Source: Prado023 sp963700395 (GTDB lineage Bacteria; Actinomycetota; Actinomycetes; S36-B12; CAIYMF01). Taken from it: 64,000 bases of DNA. Of the stretch, positions 8,061 through 17,112 are shown piece after piece. The notes under the pieces were generated by a model, which saw nothing but the letters and a program-made list of their open reading frames with translations, searched no databases and was not told where the DNA came from. Numbering within the stretch: position 1 is the first letter of the stretch; every line of letters starts with the position of its first letter. The stretch lies in the NCBI GenBank assembly GCA_963700395.1, contig CAVOXI010000001.1:806001-870000 (forward strand). Reading direction: 5' to 3'. A program made the position numbers and the translations under genes.

Positions 8061-9546
8061 ATGCTCGAGGCGTCCGAGGTGGGCAACAAGCTGTCCAAGG
8101 AGGAGTTCAGGGCGGTCGAGCCGCAGCTGCGCGTCGACCTGGTCAACGCCCAGTACGACCTGCGCTCGGCCGACTTCGGCGTGCTGGTGTTCGTGGCAGG
8201 CGACGACCGGATCGCAGGCAACGAGGTCGTCAACCGGATCAACGAGTGGATGGACGCACGCTTCATCCAGACCCATGTCATGGGCCCCCTGACCGCCGAG
8301 GAGTCGATGCGCCCCCGCTACTGGCGTGTCTGGCGGGACATGCCGCCCAAGGGCCGCATCGCGCTGATGGCCGGCGGCATCATGCGGCTGCTGCACGAGA
8401 ACCTCGCCGGCGAGCTCTCCGACGACGACTACGAGCGTGCGATCGACCACCTCGAGGCGCTTCAGGAGGCCCTGGTCGCCGACGGCATGCTGATCATCAA
8501 GGTCTTCCTGCACACGCCCGGCCAGGAAGCAGCGCAAGCGGATGAAGAAGGCCGAGGGCGACCGCGACGAGGGCTGGCGCATCGACCAGCGCGACTGGGC
8601 GATGCTGGACCTGATCGAGGAGAGCGGGAACAAGCTGGAGAAGCTGCTCCGTCGCACGTCCGTGACCGGCGCGCCATGGTCGGTCATCGAGGCCACCGAT
8701 ACCCGTTACCGGGATGTCGCGGTGGCGCGCACGATCCTGAACGCCATCACCGCACGCCTGTCCGAGGGGGCACCCGCCGGGGTGTCCGTCAGCGACCAGC
8801 TGTTCTCCCCCGGCGAGCGCCAGGCCACGGTGCTGGACACCGTGGACCTCACGCGCACCACCGACAAGGCGACCTACGATCGTGAGCTCAACAAGCTCCA
8901 GCGCGAGGTGCACGGACTCGCCCGGCAGGCGCGCGACCGCGGGCTGTCCACCGTGCTGGCCTTCGAGGGCTGGGACGCTGCCGGCAAGGGCGGGGCGATC
9001 CGGCGCATCACGCAGGCGCTCGAGGCCGGTGACTACCGGGTGATCTCCACGGCGGCCCCCACCGAGGAGGAGCGCAAGTACCACTACCTGTGGCGCTTCT
9101 GGCGCGACCTGCCACCGGCGGGGAAGTTCGTGATCTACGACCGCACCTGGTACGGCCGGGTGCTGGTCGAGCGGATCGAGGGGTTCGCCACCCAGGCCGA
9201 GTGGCAGCGTGCCTACGACGAGATCAACGACTTCGAGGACCAGCTCGTCGAGCGCGGCTTCTACGTCGCGAAGTTCTGGCTGCACATCTCCGCCGAGGAG
9301 CAGCTTGCCCGCTTCCAGGCACGTGAGAACACCCCGGAGAAGGCCCACAAGATCACCGAGGAGGACTACCGGAACCGGGAGCGGTGGGACGCCTACGTCC
9401 AGGCCGTCGACCAGATGGTGGTCCGCACCTCCTCGAGCGACTCGCCGTGGCACATCGTGCCCGCCAACGACAAGCTCACCGCGAGGCTCGAGGTCCTCGA
9501 CCACGTGCGCACCGGGTTGAAGCGGGCGCTGCGCACGCTGCCCTGA
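8061..9546 (+). CDS. Two-domain PPK2 polyphosphate phosphotransferase, apparent frameshift
   Basis: Two PPK2 domains in tandem, the arrangement of polyphosphate:AMP phosphotransferase (about 490 residues). Domain one runs from ATG 8061 (LEASEVGNKLSKEEF) and lacks a clear Walker A; VLVFVAGDDRIAGNEV replaces it. Domain two has AFEGWDAAGKGGAI (Walker A), the lid YHYLWRFWRDLP and the Walker B YDRTWYGRVLVERIEGF. The reading frame breaks near 8517-8519: removing one C from CCCGG restores HTPARKQRKRMKK, the expected link after FLH. Both halves are otherwise well conserved, so a consensus error is likelier than decay. GGGAGGTGGG precedes the start. The enzyme uses polyphosphate to phosphorylate nucleotides. 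Confidence 0.85.
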
Positions 9547-9589
9547 TCCGCACGGCGCACTGCACTCGATGGGCCGGCGGAGGCGGGCG

Positions 9590-10507
9590 TCAGCGGTCGG
9601 GGCGTGCGGCGATCTCGGTGAGCACCTGGGCAACGCGGGCACCGCTGCTCCCGAAGTACTCGGGCGCCAGGTAGTCGTCCATGAACGCGGTCACGTCCGG
9701 GGTGATCACCGGCCGTGCCCGGATCATGTCGACCATCTCGTCGAACGAGTCCGGGTGGTAGCCGATGCGCTGCGCGAAGATGTAGGACTCCGCGCTGCCG
9801 GGCAGGTGCTCCGCGATCCGGTCGGCGAGCAGCCAGCGGGGGAAGATCACGGGCTTGCCGAGGGCCCATGCCTCGTAGACAGTCGTGCCGAAGTCCGCGA
9901 CCACGATGTCCGCGCGGGGCATCGACGCCCCGGTGGGGGTGTGGTCGGTGCGGTTGCGCGGATGCACCGACACGTCGATCCACGCGAACCGCGACAGCGC
10001 CCGGAGGTAGTTCTCGAACGCCGGGAAGCTCGACGTCGAGCGGCCCGTCTCCCCGCGCTTGCGCCGGTTGTGCGTGGGTGCCCACAGGATCCGCGGCTTG
10101 GGATCACCGATCAGGCGGCGCGAGGGTGCCGGGACCTGGCCGATGAGGTCGTCGAGCCGGGGCCAGCCGACGACGTGGATCCGGTCCTCCGCGAGCTTGA
10201 TCGCAGGTGACTCCAGCAGCCGGCGCCGGAGCCACTCGCCGGGCACCAGCAGGTCCTGGCGCTGGTTGGCCAACCGCTTGCCCTGCCCGTCGGAGGACCA
10301 CAGGTAGTTCTTGTCCGCGACGCCGTGGCTCATCACGACGTCGGCGCGGGGGCGGATGAACAGGCAGAAGTTCAGTGCGCCCGGGCGGTAGTCGCCGCGC
10401 TCGGGCCGGGGCTCGGGCAGGTGCGGATCGATCAGGTCGAGCAGCTGGGCCTGGACGCCCTGGTAGGAGTCGGCCCGGTCCAGCACGAAGTGGATCGGGC
10501 GCGACAT
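9590..10507 (-). CDS. CDP-glycerol glycerophosphotransferase-like protein (TagB/TagF family)
   Basis: A 305-residue soluble, GT-B-like protein from ATG 10507 (MSRPIHFVLDRADSY). Family features visible are the SHGVADKNYLW segment, the VVGWPRLDDL strand, ILWAPTHNRRKRG and the donor-binding DIVVADFGTTVYEAWALGKPV. These match the CDP-glycerol/TagF nucleotide-binding half. Family members add glycerol-phosphate or related units to teichoic-acid-like polymers. It is shorter than classical TagF (which has an extra N-terminal domain), so it may be a single-step or modified transferase. It stands alone, with no other teichoic acid genes nearby. The start region faces the repeat at 10588-10666. Confidence 0.75.
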   Translation of the reverse strand: MSRPIHFVLDRADSYQGVQAQLLDLIDPHLPEPRPERGDYRPGALNFCLFIRPRADVVMSHGVADKNYLWSSDGQGKRLANQRQDLLVPGEWLRRRLLESPAIKLAEDRIHVVGWPRLDDLIGQVPAPSRRLIGDPKPRILWAPTHNRRKRGETGRSTSSFPAFENYLRALSRFAWIDVSVHPRNRTDHTPTGASMPRADIVVADFGTTVYEAWALGKPVIFPRWLLADRIAEHLPGSAESYIFAQRIGYHPDSFDEMVDMIRARPVITPDVTAFMDDYLAPEYFGSSGARVAQVLTEIAARPDR

Positions 10508-10587
10508 GGCGCACAGGCTATCGAGGACGCAGGGCGGGGTGCGCACGTGACTCGCGGGGGCCGCGCGCGGTGTCGGGCCCCCCTGCC

Positions 10588-10666
10588 GATCGGTCCGGAT
10601 TCCGGAGGATTCCCGGTCGCGGATCCGGACCGATCCGGAACTGGGCCACCCGATAGCGGACCGATC
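10588..10666 (+). repeat. Dispersed structured repeat, copy A
   Basis: A 79-base element with perfect 9-base terminal inverted repeats (GATCGGTCC at 10588-10596, GGACCGATC at 10658-10666). Inside, GTCCGGAT (10593-10600) and ATCCGGAC (10623-10630) form a second inverted pair with a 22-base spacer, followed after 20 bases by CGATAGCGGACCGATC (10651-10666). The same blocks with the same spacings occur at 27983-28056 (minus) and 29092-29165 (plus). It lies in the gap between the CDP-glycerol transferase gene and the sulfur operon leader. Confidence 0.75.
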
Positions 10667-10784
10667 GAACGGGGTGGGCGCCAGCCGCGCCACGCGCCGA
10701 TTCGCCGAACGGCGGGCGACGCGACACGTCTCAGGATGCGAACAGAGGTGGACATTTGGTTCGACTTAGGGCAGCCTGTCCGAC

Positions 10785-10874
10785 ATGACGACGGCAGGGC
10801 GCGCGACGGACACCCTTGTGGTGCGCCGCCACGTCGACCTGTGCCGCATGCAGTCCTGCATGTGTTGCGCCTGA
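10785..10874 (+). CDS. Cysteine-rich leader peptide of the sulfur operon
   Basis: A 29-codon reading frame from ATG 10785 ends in RRHVDLCRMQSCMCCA. This is the conserved RRHVDL...C signature of short leader peptides found before sulfur-assimilation genes in many actinobacteria. Four of the last ten residues are Cys, so ribosome progress would depend on charged Cys-tRNA. It ends 97 bases before the sulfite reductase gene. A partial inverted repeat (TCCGG at 10889-10893, CCGGA at 10913-10917) lies in the gap and could form an attenuator hairpin. The expected effect is derepression of the operon when cysteine is scarce; that mechanism is inferred from related leaders. Confidence 0.8.
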   Translation: MTTAGRATDTLVVRRHVDLCRMQSCMCCA

Positions 10875-10971
10875 TCCTGCAGTCCCCCTCCGGACGCTGC
10901 GGTGAGCAGGCGCCGGACCCGTGATCCCGCGTCCCACTTGAGCAAGCGTCCTCCGACACCCGGAGTTGACG

Positions 10972-12654
10972 ATGACCGACATTTCCGCCCAGCCCAGCCG
11001 GGCCGCCCGCGCTCCCCGCGACGAGGGGCAATGGGCCCTGGGCTCCACGACCCCGCTGAACGCCAACGAGGAGTTCAAGGTCGCGGACAACGGGCTGAAC
11101 GTGCGCGAGCGGATCGAGACGATCTACTCCCGTCAGGGGTTCGCCAGCATCCCCGCCGACGACCTGCGCGGCCGGATGCGCTGGTGGGGCCTCTACACCC
11201 AGCGCCGGCCCGGCATTGACGGCGGGCGAACGGCCAGCCTGCCCCCGGAGGAGCTCGACGACGAGTTCTTCATGCTGCGGATCCGCTCCGACGGCGGCGC
11301 GCTGAGCAGCGACCAGGCCAGCGCGATCGCGGGGATCTCGACGGAGTTCGCACGGGGAACCGCCGACATCACCGACCGCCAGAACATCCAGCTGCACTGG
11401 ATCCGGATCGAGGACGTCCCGGAGATCTGGGACCGGCTCGAGGCCGTGGGCCTGAGCAGCGTCGAGGCGTGCGGGGACACCCCTCGTGTCGTGCTCGGGT
11501 CGCCGGTGGCCGGCGTCGCCGCAGACGAGATCATCGACGGGACCCCGGCGATCGACGCCATCGTCGCCCGCTACATCGGGAACCCCGAGTACGCGAACCT
11601 GCCACGCAAGTTCAAGACCGCGATCTCCGGCTCGCCGCGCCACGATGTCGCCCACGAGATCAACGACGTCTCCTTCGTGGGCGTCGTCCACCCCGAGCAC
11701 GGCCCGGGGTTCGACGTGTGGGTCGGCGGGGGCCTGTCGACCAATCCCATGCTCGCCCAGCGCCTGGGCGCGTGGGTGCCCCTCGACGAGGTGGCCGAGG
11801 TGTGGGGCGGCATCATCGGGATCTTCCGCGACTACGGCTACCGGCGGCTGCGCAACCGGGCCCGGCTGAAGTTCCTCGTCTCCGACTGGGGCGCCGCGCG
11901 GTTCCGCGAGGTCCTCGAGACCGAGTACCTGAGGCGCCCGCTGCTCGACGGCCCCGCCCCTGATCCGGTCCCGGCCGGGGCGCGCGACCACGTCGGCATC
12001 CACCCGCAGCGCGACGGCCGGGTGTACGTCGGAGCCGCGCCGACCGTCGGGCGGATCAACGGCACCACCCTGGGGACGCTGGCCGACCTCGCGCGGGAGT
12101 TCGGGTCGGGGCGGATCCGGCTGACGGCCCAGCAGAAGGTCGTCATCCTCGACGTGGACCCCGAGCGTGCGGACGCGCTGGCCGTGGGACTCGGCGAGGT
12201 GGGGCTGCAGGTCCACCCGCACGAGATCCGACGGTCGACCATGGCGTGCACGGGCATCGAGTTCTGCAAGCTGGCGATCGTCAACACCAAGGACACCGCA
12301 CGGGTCCTGATCGAGGAGATCGAGGTGCGCAGGCCCGAGCTCGACGTCCCCCTCGCGGTCCACGTCAACGGCTGCCCCAACTCGTGCGCCCGCTTCCAGG
12401 TGGCTGACATCGGGCTCAAGGGGATGCTCGTCCCGGACTCCGCCGGCACGCCGGTGGAGGGCTTCCAGGTGCACCTCGGCGGTTCGCTGGGCCATGCCGC
12501 CGGATTCGGCCGCAAGCTGCGCGCGCTGAAGGTGACCGCCGACGATCTGCCCGACTTCGTCGACCGACTGGCAGGGCGCTACCTGGAGCAGCGCACCGGG
12601 GGCGAGCAGTTCGCCGAGTGGGTCGTCCGGGCCGACGAGGTGGACCTGCGATGA
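10972..12654 (+). CDS. nirA: Assimilatory sulfite reductase (NirA/SirA-type, ferredoxin-dependent)
   Basis: A 560-residue siroheme-[4Fe-4S] protein of the nitrite/sulfite reductase family. Two ferredoxin-like half-domains and two siroheme domains are visible. The cluster ligands are Cys426 and Cys432 (CTGIEFC) and Cys468 and Cys472 (CPNSC), the CX5C...CX3C pattern of the family. GTADITDRQNIQLHW is the substrate-siroheme loop. Position at the head of cysHDN and siroheme genes makes sulfite the likely substrate rather than nitrite; it reduces sulfite to sulfide in the cytoplasm. ATG 10972 has GGAG six bases upstream; a TTG at 10966 is less likely. It overlaps the next gene by ATGA. Confidence 0.9.
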   Translation: MTDISAQPSRAARAPRDEGQWALGSTTPLNANEEFKVADNGLNVRERIETIYSRQGFASIPADDLRGRMRWWGLYTQRRPGIDGGRTASLPPEELDDEFFMLRIRSDGGALSSDQASAIAGISTEFARGTADITDRQNIQLHWIRIEDVPEIWDRLEAVGLSSVEACGDTPRVVLGSPVAGVAADEIIDGTPAIDAIVARYIGNPEYANLPRKFKTAISGSPRHDVAHEINDVSFVGVVHPEHGPGFDVWVGGGLSTNPMLAQRLGAWVPLDEVAEVWGGIIGIFRDYGYRRLRNRARLKFLVSDWGAARFREVLETEYLRRPLLDGPAPDPVPAGARDHVGIHPQRDGRVYVGAAPTVGRINGTTLGTLADLAREFGSGRIRLTAQQKVVILDVDPERADALAVGLGEVGLQVHPHEIRRSTMACTGIEFCKLAIVNTKDTARVLIEEIEVRRPELDVPLAVHVNGCPNSCARFQVADIGLKGMLVPDSAGTPVEGFQVHLGGSLGHAAGFGRKLRALKVTADDLPDFVDRLAGRYLEQRTGGEQFAEWVVRADEVDLR

Positions 12655-12896
12655 GCGACGCCACAACGAGCACCGGCATCGGGCAGGCCCCGGGCGAGCG
12701 CGCGGTGCCCTACCACTGCCCGTACTGCGCCGAGGAGGACCTTCGCCCCGTGGGGGCCACCCCCGGCGCCTGGCACTGCCGCTCCTGCACCCGGATGTTC
12801 TCCGTGAAGTTCCTCGGGATGCAGCCGCTGAGCCCCACCTGGCCCCCCACCGCGGGGACCACCCCGGACGACCCACCGACAGGAGGATCACGATGA
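12651..12896 (+). CDS. Small zinc-ribbon protein in the sulfur operon
   Basis: An 81-residue protein with two CxxC knuckles, YHCPYCAEEDL and WHCRSCTRMFSVKF, spaced about 20 residues apart: a rubredoxin-like or zinc-ribbon fold. Disordered tails flank the ribbon, and the C-terminus is Pro/Thr/Gly-rich. It overlaps both neighbours by four bases (ATGA), so it is translated together with sulfite reductase and CysH. Similar short Cys-rich proteins sit at this place in other actinobacterial sulfur operons. Its role is unknown; electron transfer to, or assembly of, the reductases is a guess from context. Confidence 0.75.
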   Translation: MSDATTSTGIGQAPGERAVPYHCPYCAEEDLRPVGATPGAWHCRSCTRMFSVKFLGMQPLSPTWPPTAGTTPDDPPTGGSR

Positions 12897-13609
12897 CCGC
12901 ACTCGACACCCGACTCGCGAGCCCGCGACTGGTTGCGCAGGGGGCCGCCGTGATGGACCGCTTCACCGACCCCCACGACCAGGCGCGGATCGCCCTGGCC
13001 TGGGCGCACGACACCTTCGGCAACGACCTCGTCCTGGCCTCGAGCATGGGCGACGAGGTGCTCGTGCACCTGGCCAGCGACGTCATCCCCGAGGTGAACA
13101 CCCTGTTCATCGACACCGGGTACCACTTCGCCGAGACCCTGGGCACGGCCGCCGCGTACGACGCGGTGCGGCCGATCACCCTGATCACGGTCAGCCCCCG
13201 GCAGTCCGTGGCCGAGCAGGACGCCACCGAGGGTGCGGACCTCTTCGCCCGCGACCCCGACCGCTGCTGCGCACTGCGCAAGGTGGAGCCGCTGGAGCGG
13301 GGCCTGCAGCCCTACTCGGCGTGGATCACCGGGATGCGCCGCGCCGACGCACCGACCCGCACCGACATCGAGGTGATCGGCTGGGACGCCAAGCGCTCCA
13401 TGGTGAAGCTGAACCCGCTGGCGGCATGGACCGATGAGGACGTCGCGGTCTACGCCGAGGTCAACGACGTCCTGCTCAACCCGCTGCGCCAGGCCGGCTA
13501 TGCCTCGATCGGGTGCCAGCCCTGCACGAATCCCACTGCCCCTGGAGACGATCCCCGAGCCGGCCGCTGGTCGGGCCGGGCCAAGACGGAATGCGGGTTG
13601 CACACATGA
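12893..13609 (+). CDS. cysH: Adenylylsulfate/phosphoadenylylsulfate reductase
   Basis: A 238-residue PP-loop family reductase. The substrate-binding start is SSMGDEVLVHL, with LFIDTGYHFAETL as the second family motif. Cys125-Cys126 (RCCALRK) and Cys208/Cys211 (GCQPC) are the four [4Fe-4S] ligands that mark assimilatory APS reductases. Cys234 in KTECGLH near the C-terminus is the catalytic nucleophile. Because the cluster is present and no cysC (APS kinase) lies in this operon, APS rather than PAPS is the likely substrate. It yields sulfite for the upstream sulfite reductase. Overlaps of four bases occur at both ends. Confidence 0.93.
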   Translation: MTALDTRLASPRLVAQGAAVMDRFTDPHDQARIALAWAHDTFGNDLVLASSMGDEVLVHLASDVIPEVNTLFIDTGYHFAETLGTAAAYDAVRPITLITVSPRQSVAEQDATEGADLFARDPDRCCALRKVEPLERGLQPYSAWITGMRRADAPTRTDIEVIGWDAKRSMVKLNPLAAWTDEDVAVYAEVNDVLLNPLRQAGYASIGCQPCTNPTAPGDDPRAGRWSGRAKTECGLHT

Positions 13610-14535
13610 GCACGACGATCCTGAGCCCGCAGCGGGCCACCATCGCCCTGGACCACCTCTCGGCGCTGGAGAGTGAGGCCATCCACATCATGCGGGAGGT
13701 GGCGGGCGAGTTCGAGCGGCCCGCGCTGCTGTTCAGCGGCGGCAAGGACTCGGTGGTGATGCTGCACGTGGCGATCAAGGCGTTCCACCCCGCGCGGGTC
13801 CCGTTCACGCTCGTGCATGTCGACACCGGGCACAACTTCCCGGAGGTCCTGGAGTACCGCGACGCCACTGTCGCGCGCACCGGGACGCGCCTGGTGGTGG
13901 CCCACGTGCAGGACTGGATCGACCGCGGAGTGCTGCGCGAGCGACCCGACGGGACGCGCAACCCGCTGCAGACGGTCCCGCTGCTCGACACCATCAGCGA
14001 GCACCGCTTCGACGCCGTGTTCGGCGGTGGCCGGCGCGACGAGGAGAAGGCGCGTGCCAAGGAGCGCATCTTCAGCCTGCGCGACGAGTTCGGCCAGTGG
14101 GACCCGCGACGCCAGCGCCCCGAGCTGTGGGACCTCTACAACGGCAAGCACGCCCCCGGCGAGCACGTCCGCGTGTTCCCGCTCTCGAACTGGACCGAGG
14201 CCGACGTGTGGCGCTACATCGACCGCGAGGGCATCGACCTGCCCGCGATCTACTACGCCCACGACCGTGCGGTCTTCAGGCGCAGCTCCATGTGGCTCAC
14301 CGCCGGCGAGTGGGGCGGCCCCCGGGCTGACGAGACAGTCGAGGTGCGCAGGGTCCGCTATCGGACCGTCGGTGACATGTCCTGCACCGGGGCTGTGGAG
14401 TCCGACGCCACCACCGTTGCCGAGGTGATCGCCGAGGTGACGGCCAGCCGGCTCACGGAGCGGGGCGCGACCCGCGCCGATGACCGCATGTCCGAGGCGG
14501 CCATGGAGGATCGCAAGAAGGAAGGCTACTTCTGA
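13606..14535 (+). CDS. cysD: Sulfate adenylyltransferase subunit 2
   Basis: A 309-residue catalytic subunit of ATP sulfurylase. The PP-loop LLFSGGKDSVVML, the strand LVHVDTGHNFPEV and the segment GGRRDEEKARAKERIFSLRD are diagnostic. The C-terminus ends with the family-typical RKKEGYF. ATG 13606 overlaps the cysH stop (ATGA); an upstream in-frame ATG at 13513 lies inside cysH and is unlikely. With CysN it forms APS from sulfate and ATP in the cytoplasm. Confidence 0.95.
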   Translation: MSTTILSPQRATIALDHLSALESEAIHIMREVAGEFERPALLFSGGKDSVVMLHVAIKAFHPARVPFTLVHVDTGHNFPEVLEYRDATVARTGTRLVVAHVQDWIDRGVLRERPDGTRNPLQTVPLLDTISEHRFDAVFGGGRRDEEKARAKERIFSLRDEFGQWDPRRQRPELWDLYNGKHAPGEHVRVFPLSNWTEADVWRYIDREGIDLPAIYYAHDRAVFRRSSMWLTAGEWGGPRADETVEVRRVRYRTVGDMSCTGAVESDATTVAEVIAEVTASRLTERGATRADDRMSEAAMEDRKKEGYF

Positions 14536-15794
14536 TGGCCCACGAGCTGCTGCGCCTGGCCACGGCCGGCTCCGTCGATGACGGCAAGTCGACCCTCGTG
14601 GGGCGCCTGCTGTACGACACCAAGTCGATCCTCTCCGACACGATGGACGCGATCGAGCAGGCGAGCCGGGACCGCGGCCTGGCCGCACCCGACCTCGCCC
14701 TGCTCACGGACGGCCTGCGCGCCGAGCGCGAGCAGGGGATCACCATCGACGTGGCCTATCGCTACTTCGCCACGCCGAACCGGTCGTTCATCCTGGCCGA
14801 CACACCGGGGCACGTGCAGTACACGCGCAACATGGTCACCGGGGCCTCCACCGCCGAGCTGGCGCTGATCCTGGTCGACGCCCGCCACGGGGTCGTGGAC
14901 CAGACACGCCGGCACGCTGCCATCAGCGCCCTGCTGGGCGTGCGGCACATCGCGGTCGTGGTCAACAAGATGGACCTCGTCGGGTTCGACCGGGCTGTCT
15001 TCGAGGAGATCCGCGCGGAGTTCGACGCCTATGCCCGCGCCCACGGGGTGCAGGACGTGGTCGCCATCCCGATCAGCGCGCTGGACGGCGACAACGTGGT
15101 GATCCGGTCGCCGCGCACGGACTGGTACCGGGGGCCGACGCTGCTGGAGCACCTCGAGGGCGTCCCGGTCGGCAGCGAACCGGCGCGCCAGCCGTTCCGC
15201 TTCCCCGTGCAGGTCGTCATCCGTCCGCAGGGCGCCGAGCACCACGACTACCGCGGCTACGCGGGGCGCGTCGAGGCGGGCACCGTCAGTGTCGGCGACG
15301 CGGTGGTGGTGGCCCCGAGCGGGGCGGTGACGACCGTGGTCGCGATCGACACCTACGACGGCCCCCTGGCGTGGGCACAGGCCGGGCAGTCGGTCACGCT
15401 GCGCCTGGCCGATGACATCGACATCTCGCGCGGCGACCTGCTCGCCGCAGCGGGGGCAGCCCCGGAGGTGGTCCGCGACCTCACGGCCACGGTGACCGTC
15501 CTGGCCGAGCAGGCGCTCGTGCCCCGCCAGAGGCTGCTCCTGAAGGCAGGATCGCGCACGGTCCGGGCCCTGGTCGAGAGCATCGACAGCCGGCTCGACG
15601 TCCACACGCTGCAGGCCGACGAGGGCGTCCACCGGCTGGACCTCAACGACATCGGCGAGGTGCGGATCCGCCTCGCCGAGCCGGTCGCGTTCGACCCCTA
15701 CGACGAGGTGCGCTACACCGGGGCGTTCCTGCTCATCGACGACCAGTCGGGGGCCACCGTGGCTGCCGGCATGGTCCGGACGACGGCCGCATGA
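14535..15794 (+). CDS. cysN: Sulfate adenylyltransferase subunit 1 (GTPase)
   Basis: A 419-residue EF-Tu-like GTPase that couples GTP hydrolysis to APS synthesis by CysD. G1 is GSVDDGKSTL, the switch region is REQGITIDVAYRYF, G3 is ADTPGHVQYTRNM and G4 is VNKMDL. Two beta-barrel domains follow. The protein ends at the length expected for CysN alone; the APS kinase (CysC) domain that is sometimes fused is absent, in keeping with an APS-reducing pathway. The start shares one base with the cysD stop (TGATG). Confidence 0.95.
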   Translation: MAHELLRLATAGSVDDGKSTLVGRLLYDTKSILSDTMDAIEQASRDRGLAAPDLALLTDGLRAEREQGITIDVAYRYFATPNRSFILADTPGHVQYTRNMVTGASTAELALILVDARHGVVDQTRRHAAISALLGVRHIAVVVNKMDLVGFDRAVFEEIRAEFDAYARAHGVQDVVAIPISALDGDNVVIRSPRTDWYRGPTLLEHLEGVPVGSEPARQPFRFPVQVVIRPQGAEHHDYRGYAGRVEAGTVSVGDAVVVAPSGAVTTVVAIDTYDGPLAWAQAGQSVTLRLADDIDISRGDLLAAAGAAPEVVRDLTATVTVLAEQALVPRQRLLLKAGSRTVRALVESIDSRLDVHTLQADEGVHRLDLNDIGEVRIRLAEPVAFDPYDEVRYTGAFLLIDDQSGATVAAGMVRTTAA

Positions 15795-17100
15795 GCCCGC
15801 GGCCTGCCGAGGTCCCGGCTCCCGGCGCGCGCTACCCGTTGCTGCTGGACCTGGCCGGGCGGGCGACGCTGGTCGTCGGGGGTGGGCCGGTCGCCGCGCG
15901 CCGGGCGATCGGGCTGCTGGGGGCCGGTGCCCGGGTGACGGTGGTGTCCCCGTCCATCTGCGAGGACCTCGCCGACCTCGTGGCCGACGGGCAGGTCACG
16001 TGGTGGCCGAGGGAGGCGGTCCTCGACGACCTCGACCGCGCGGGCAGTCGCTGGTGGCTGGTCCACACCGCCACAGGTGACAGCGATGTGGACTCGGCCA
16101 TCGCCGAGCGTGCCGACCAGCTCGGGATCTGGTGCGTGCGCGCCGACCTGGCCGCGGCATCAGCCGCCCACACCCCGGCGGTCGCCCACGGGCCGGACGG
16201 CGTCCAGGTCGCGGTCTCCGGAGGGGGTGATCCCGGGCGTGCCCGGGACATCCGCGATGCGATCGCCACCCTCCTGGCCGAGGGCACCCTCCCCCTGCGC
16301 CGCACGCGCCCCCGCACGTCCGGCCGGGTCGGACGGGTCGGACGGGTCGTGCTCGTGGGCGGTGGGCCCGGGGATCCGGGGCTGCTCACGGTCTCAGGAC
16401 GGCAGTGGCTGGCACGGGCGGACGTGGTGGTCAGCGACCGCCTCGGCCCGACCAGCGTCCTGGCCACGCTGGGCGCAGGTGTCCAGGTGATCGACGTCGG
16501 CAAGACCGCGGGCAACCATCCCATCCCCCAGCACGAGATCAACCGGATCCTGGTCGAGCGAGCACTCGCGGGCAACATCGTCGTGCGGCTCAAGGGTGGC
16601 GACCCGTTCGTCCTCGGCCGCGGCGGCGAGGAGGCGCTGCACTGCCTGGCCCACGGCGTTCCGGTCGAGGTGGTCCCGGGGGTGACGTCCGCGGTGAGCG
16701 TCCCGGCCGCGGCGGGGATCCCGGTCACCCATCGCGGGATCACCACGTCGCTGGTCATCTCCAGCGCGCACGCCGGCGCCGGACAGGCCCTGGATGCTGC
16801 CCGCACGGCACCCCACGACGCCACCCTCGTCCTCCTGATGGGGCTGTCCGGGCTGGCCACCACGGCTGACGAGCTGATCGCAGCGGGTCGCGACCCGGGC
16901 ACTCCCGCGGCGGTCATCAGCGCCGGCTGGACCCCGCGCAGCGGACGGTGACGGGCACCCTGGCCAGCATCGCCGGCGATGTGGCTGCGGCCCACCTGCC
17001 CGGGCCGGCGGTCATCGTGGTCGGCGAGGTCGTCGCGCTGCGCGCAGAACTCGGTGACCTCTCCGGCGTGCCGCAGGTTGAGATCTCGCAGGCTGGGTAA
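15791..17100 (+). CDS. cysG: Siroheme synthase (precorrin-2 dehydrogenase/uroporphyrinogen-III methyltransferase), apparent frameshift
   Basis: The N-terminal part is the NAD-binding precorrin-2 dehydrogenase/ferrochelatase (LVVGGGPVAARRAIGLL). The C-terminal part is the SAM-dependent uroporphyrinogen-III methyltransferase (VVLVGGGPGDPGLLT, VRLKGGDPFVLGRGGEE, EVVPGVTSA). The frame breaks near 16937, where one base appears missing; after it QRTVTGTLASIAGD and PAVIVVGEVVALRAEL continue the methyltransferase fold to TAA at 17098-17100. Without this correction the protein would stop 50 residues early at 16951. It makes the siroheme needed by the sulfite reductase, and the ATG overlaps the cysN stop. 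Confidence 0.88.
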
Positions 17101-17112
17101 CCATAGGGGACG

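Noticed and set aside
8511..8530. Programmed frameshift in the PPK2 gene
   Set aside because: There is no slippery heptamer or downstream pseudoknot, and the same CCCGG-type insertion interrupts unrelated genes in this window.
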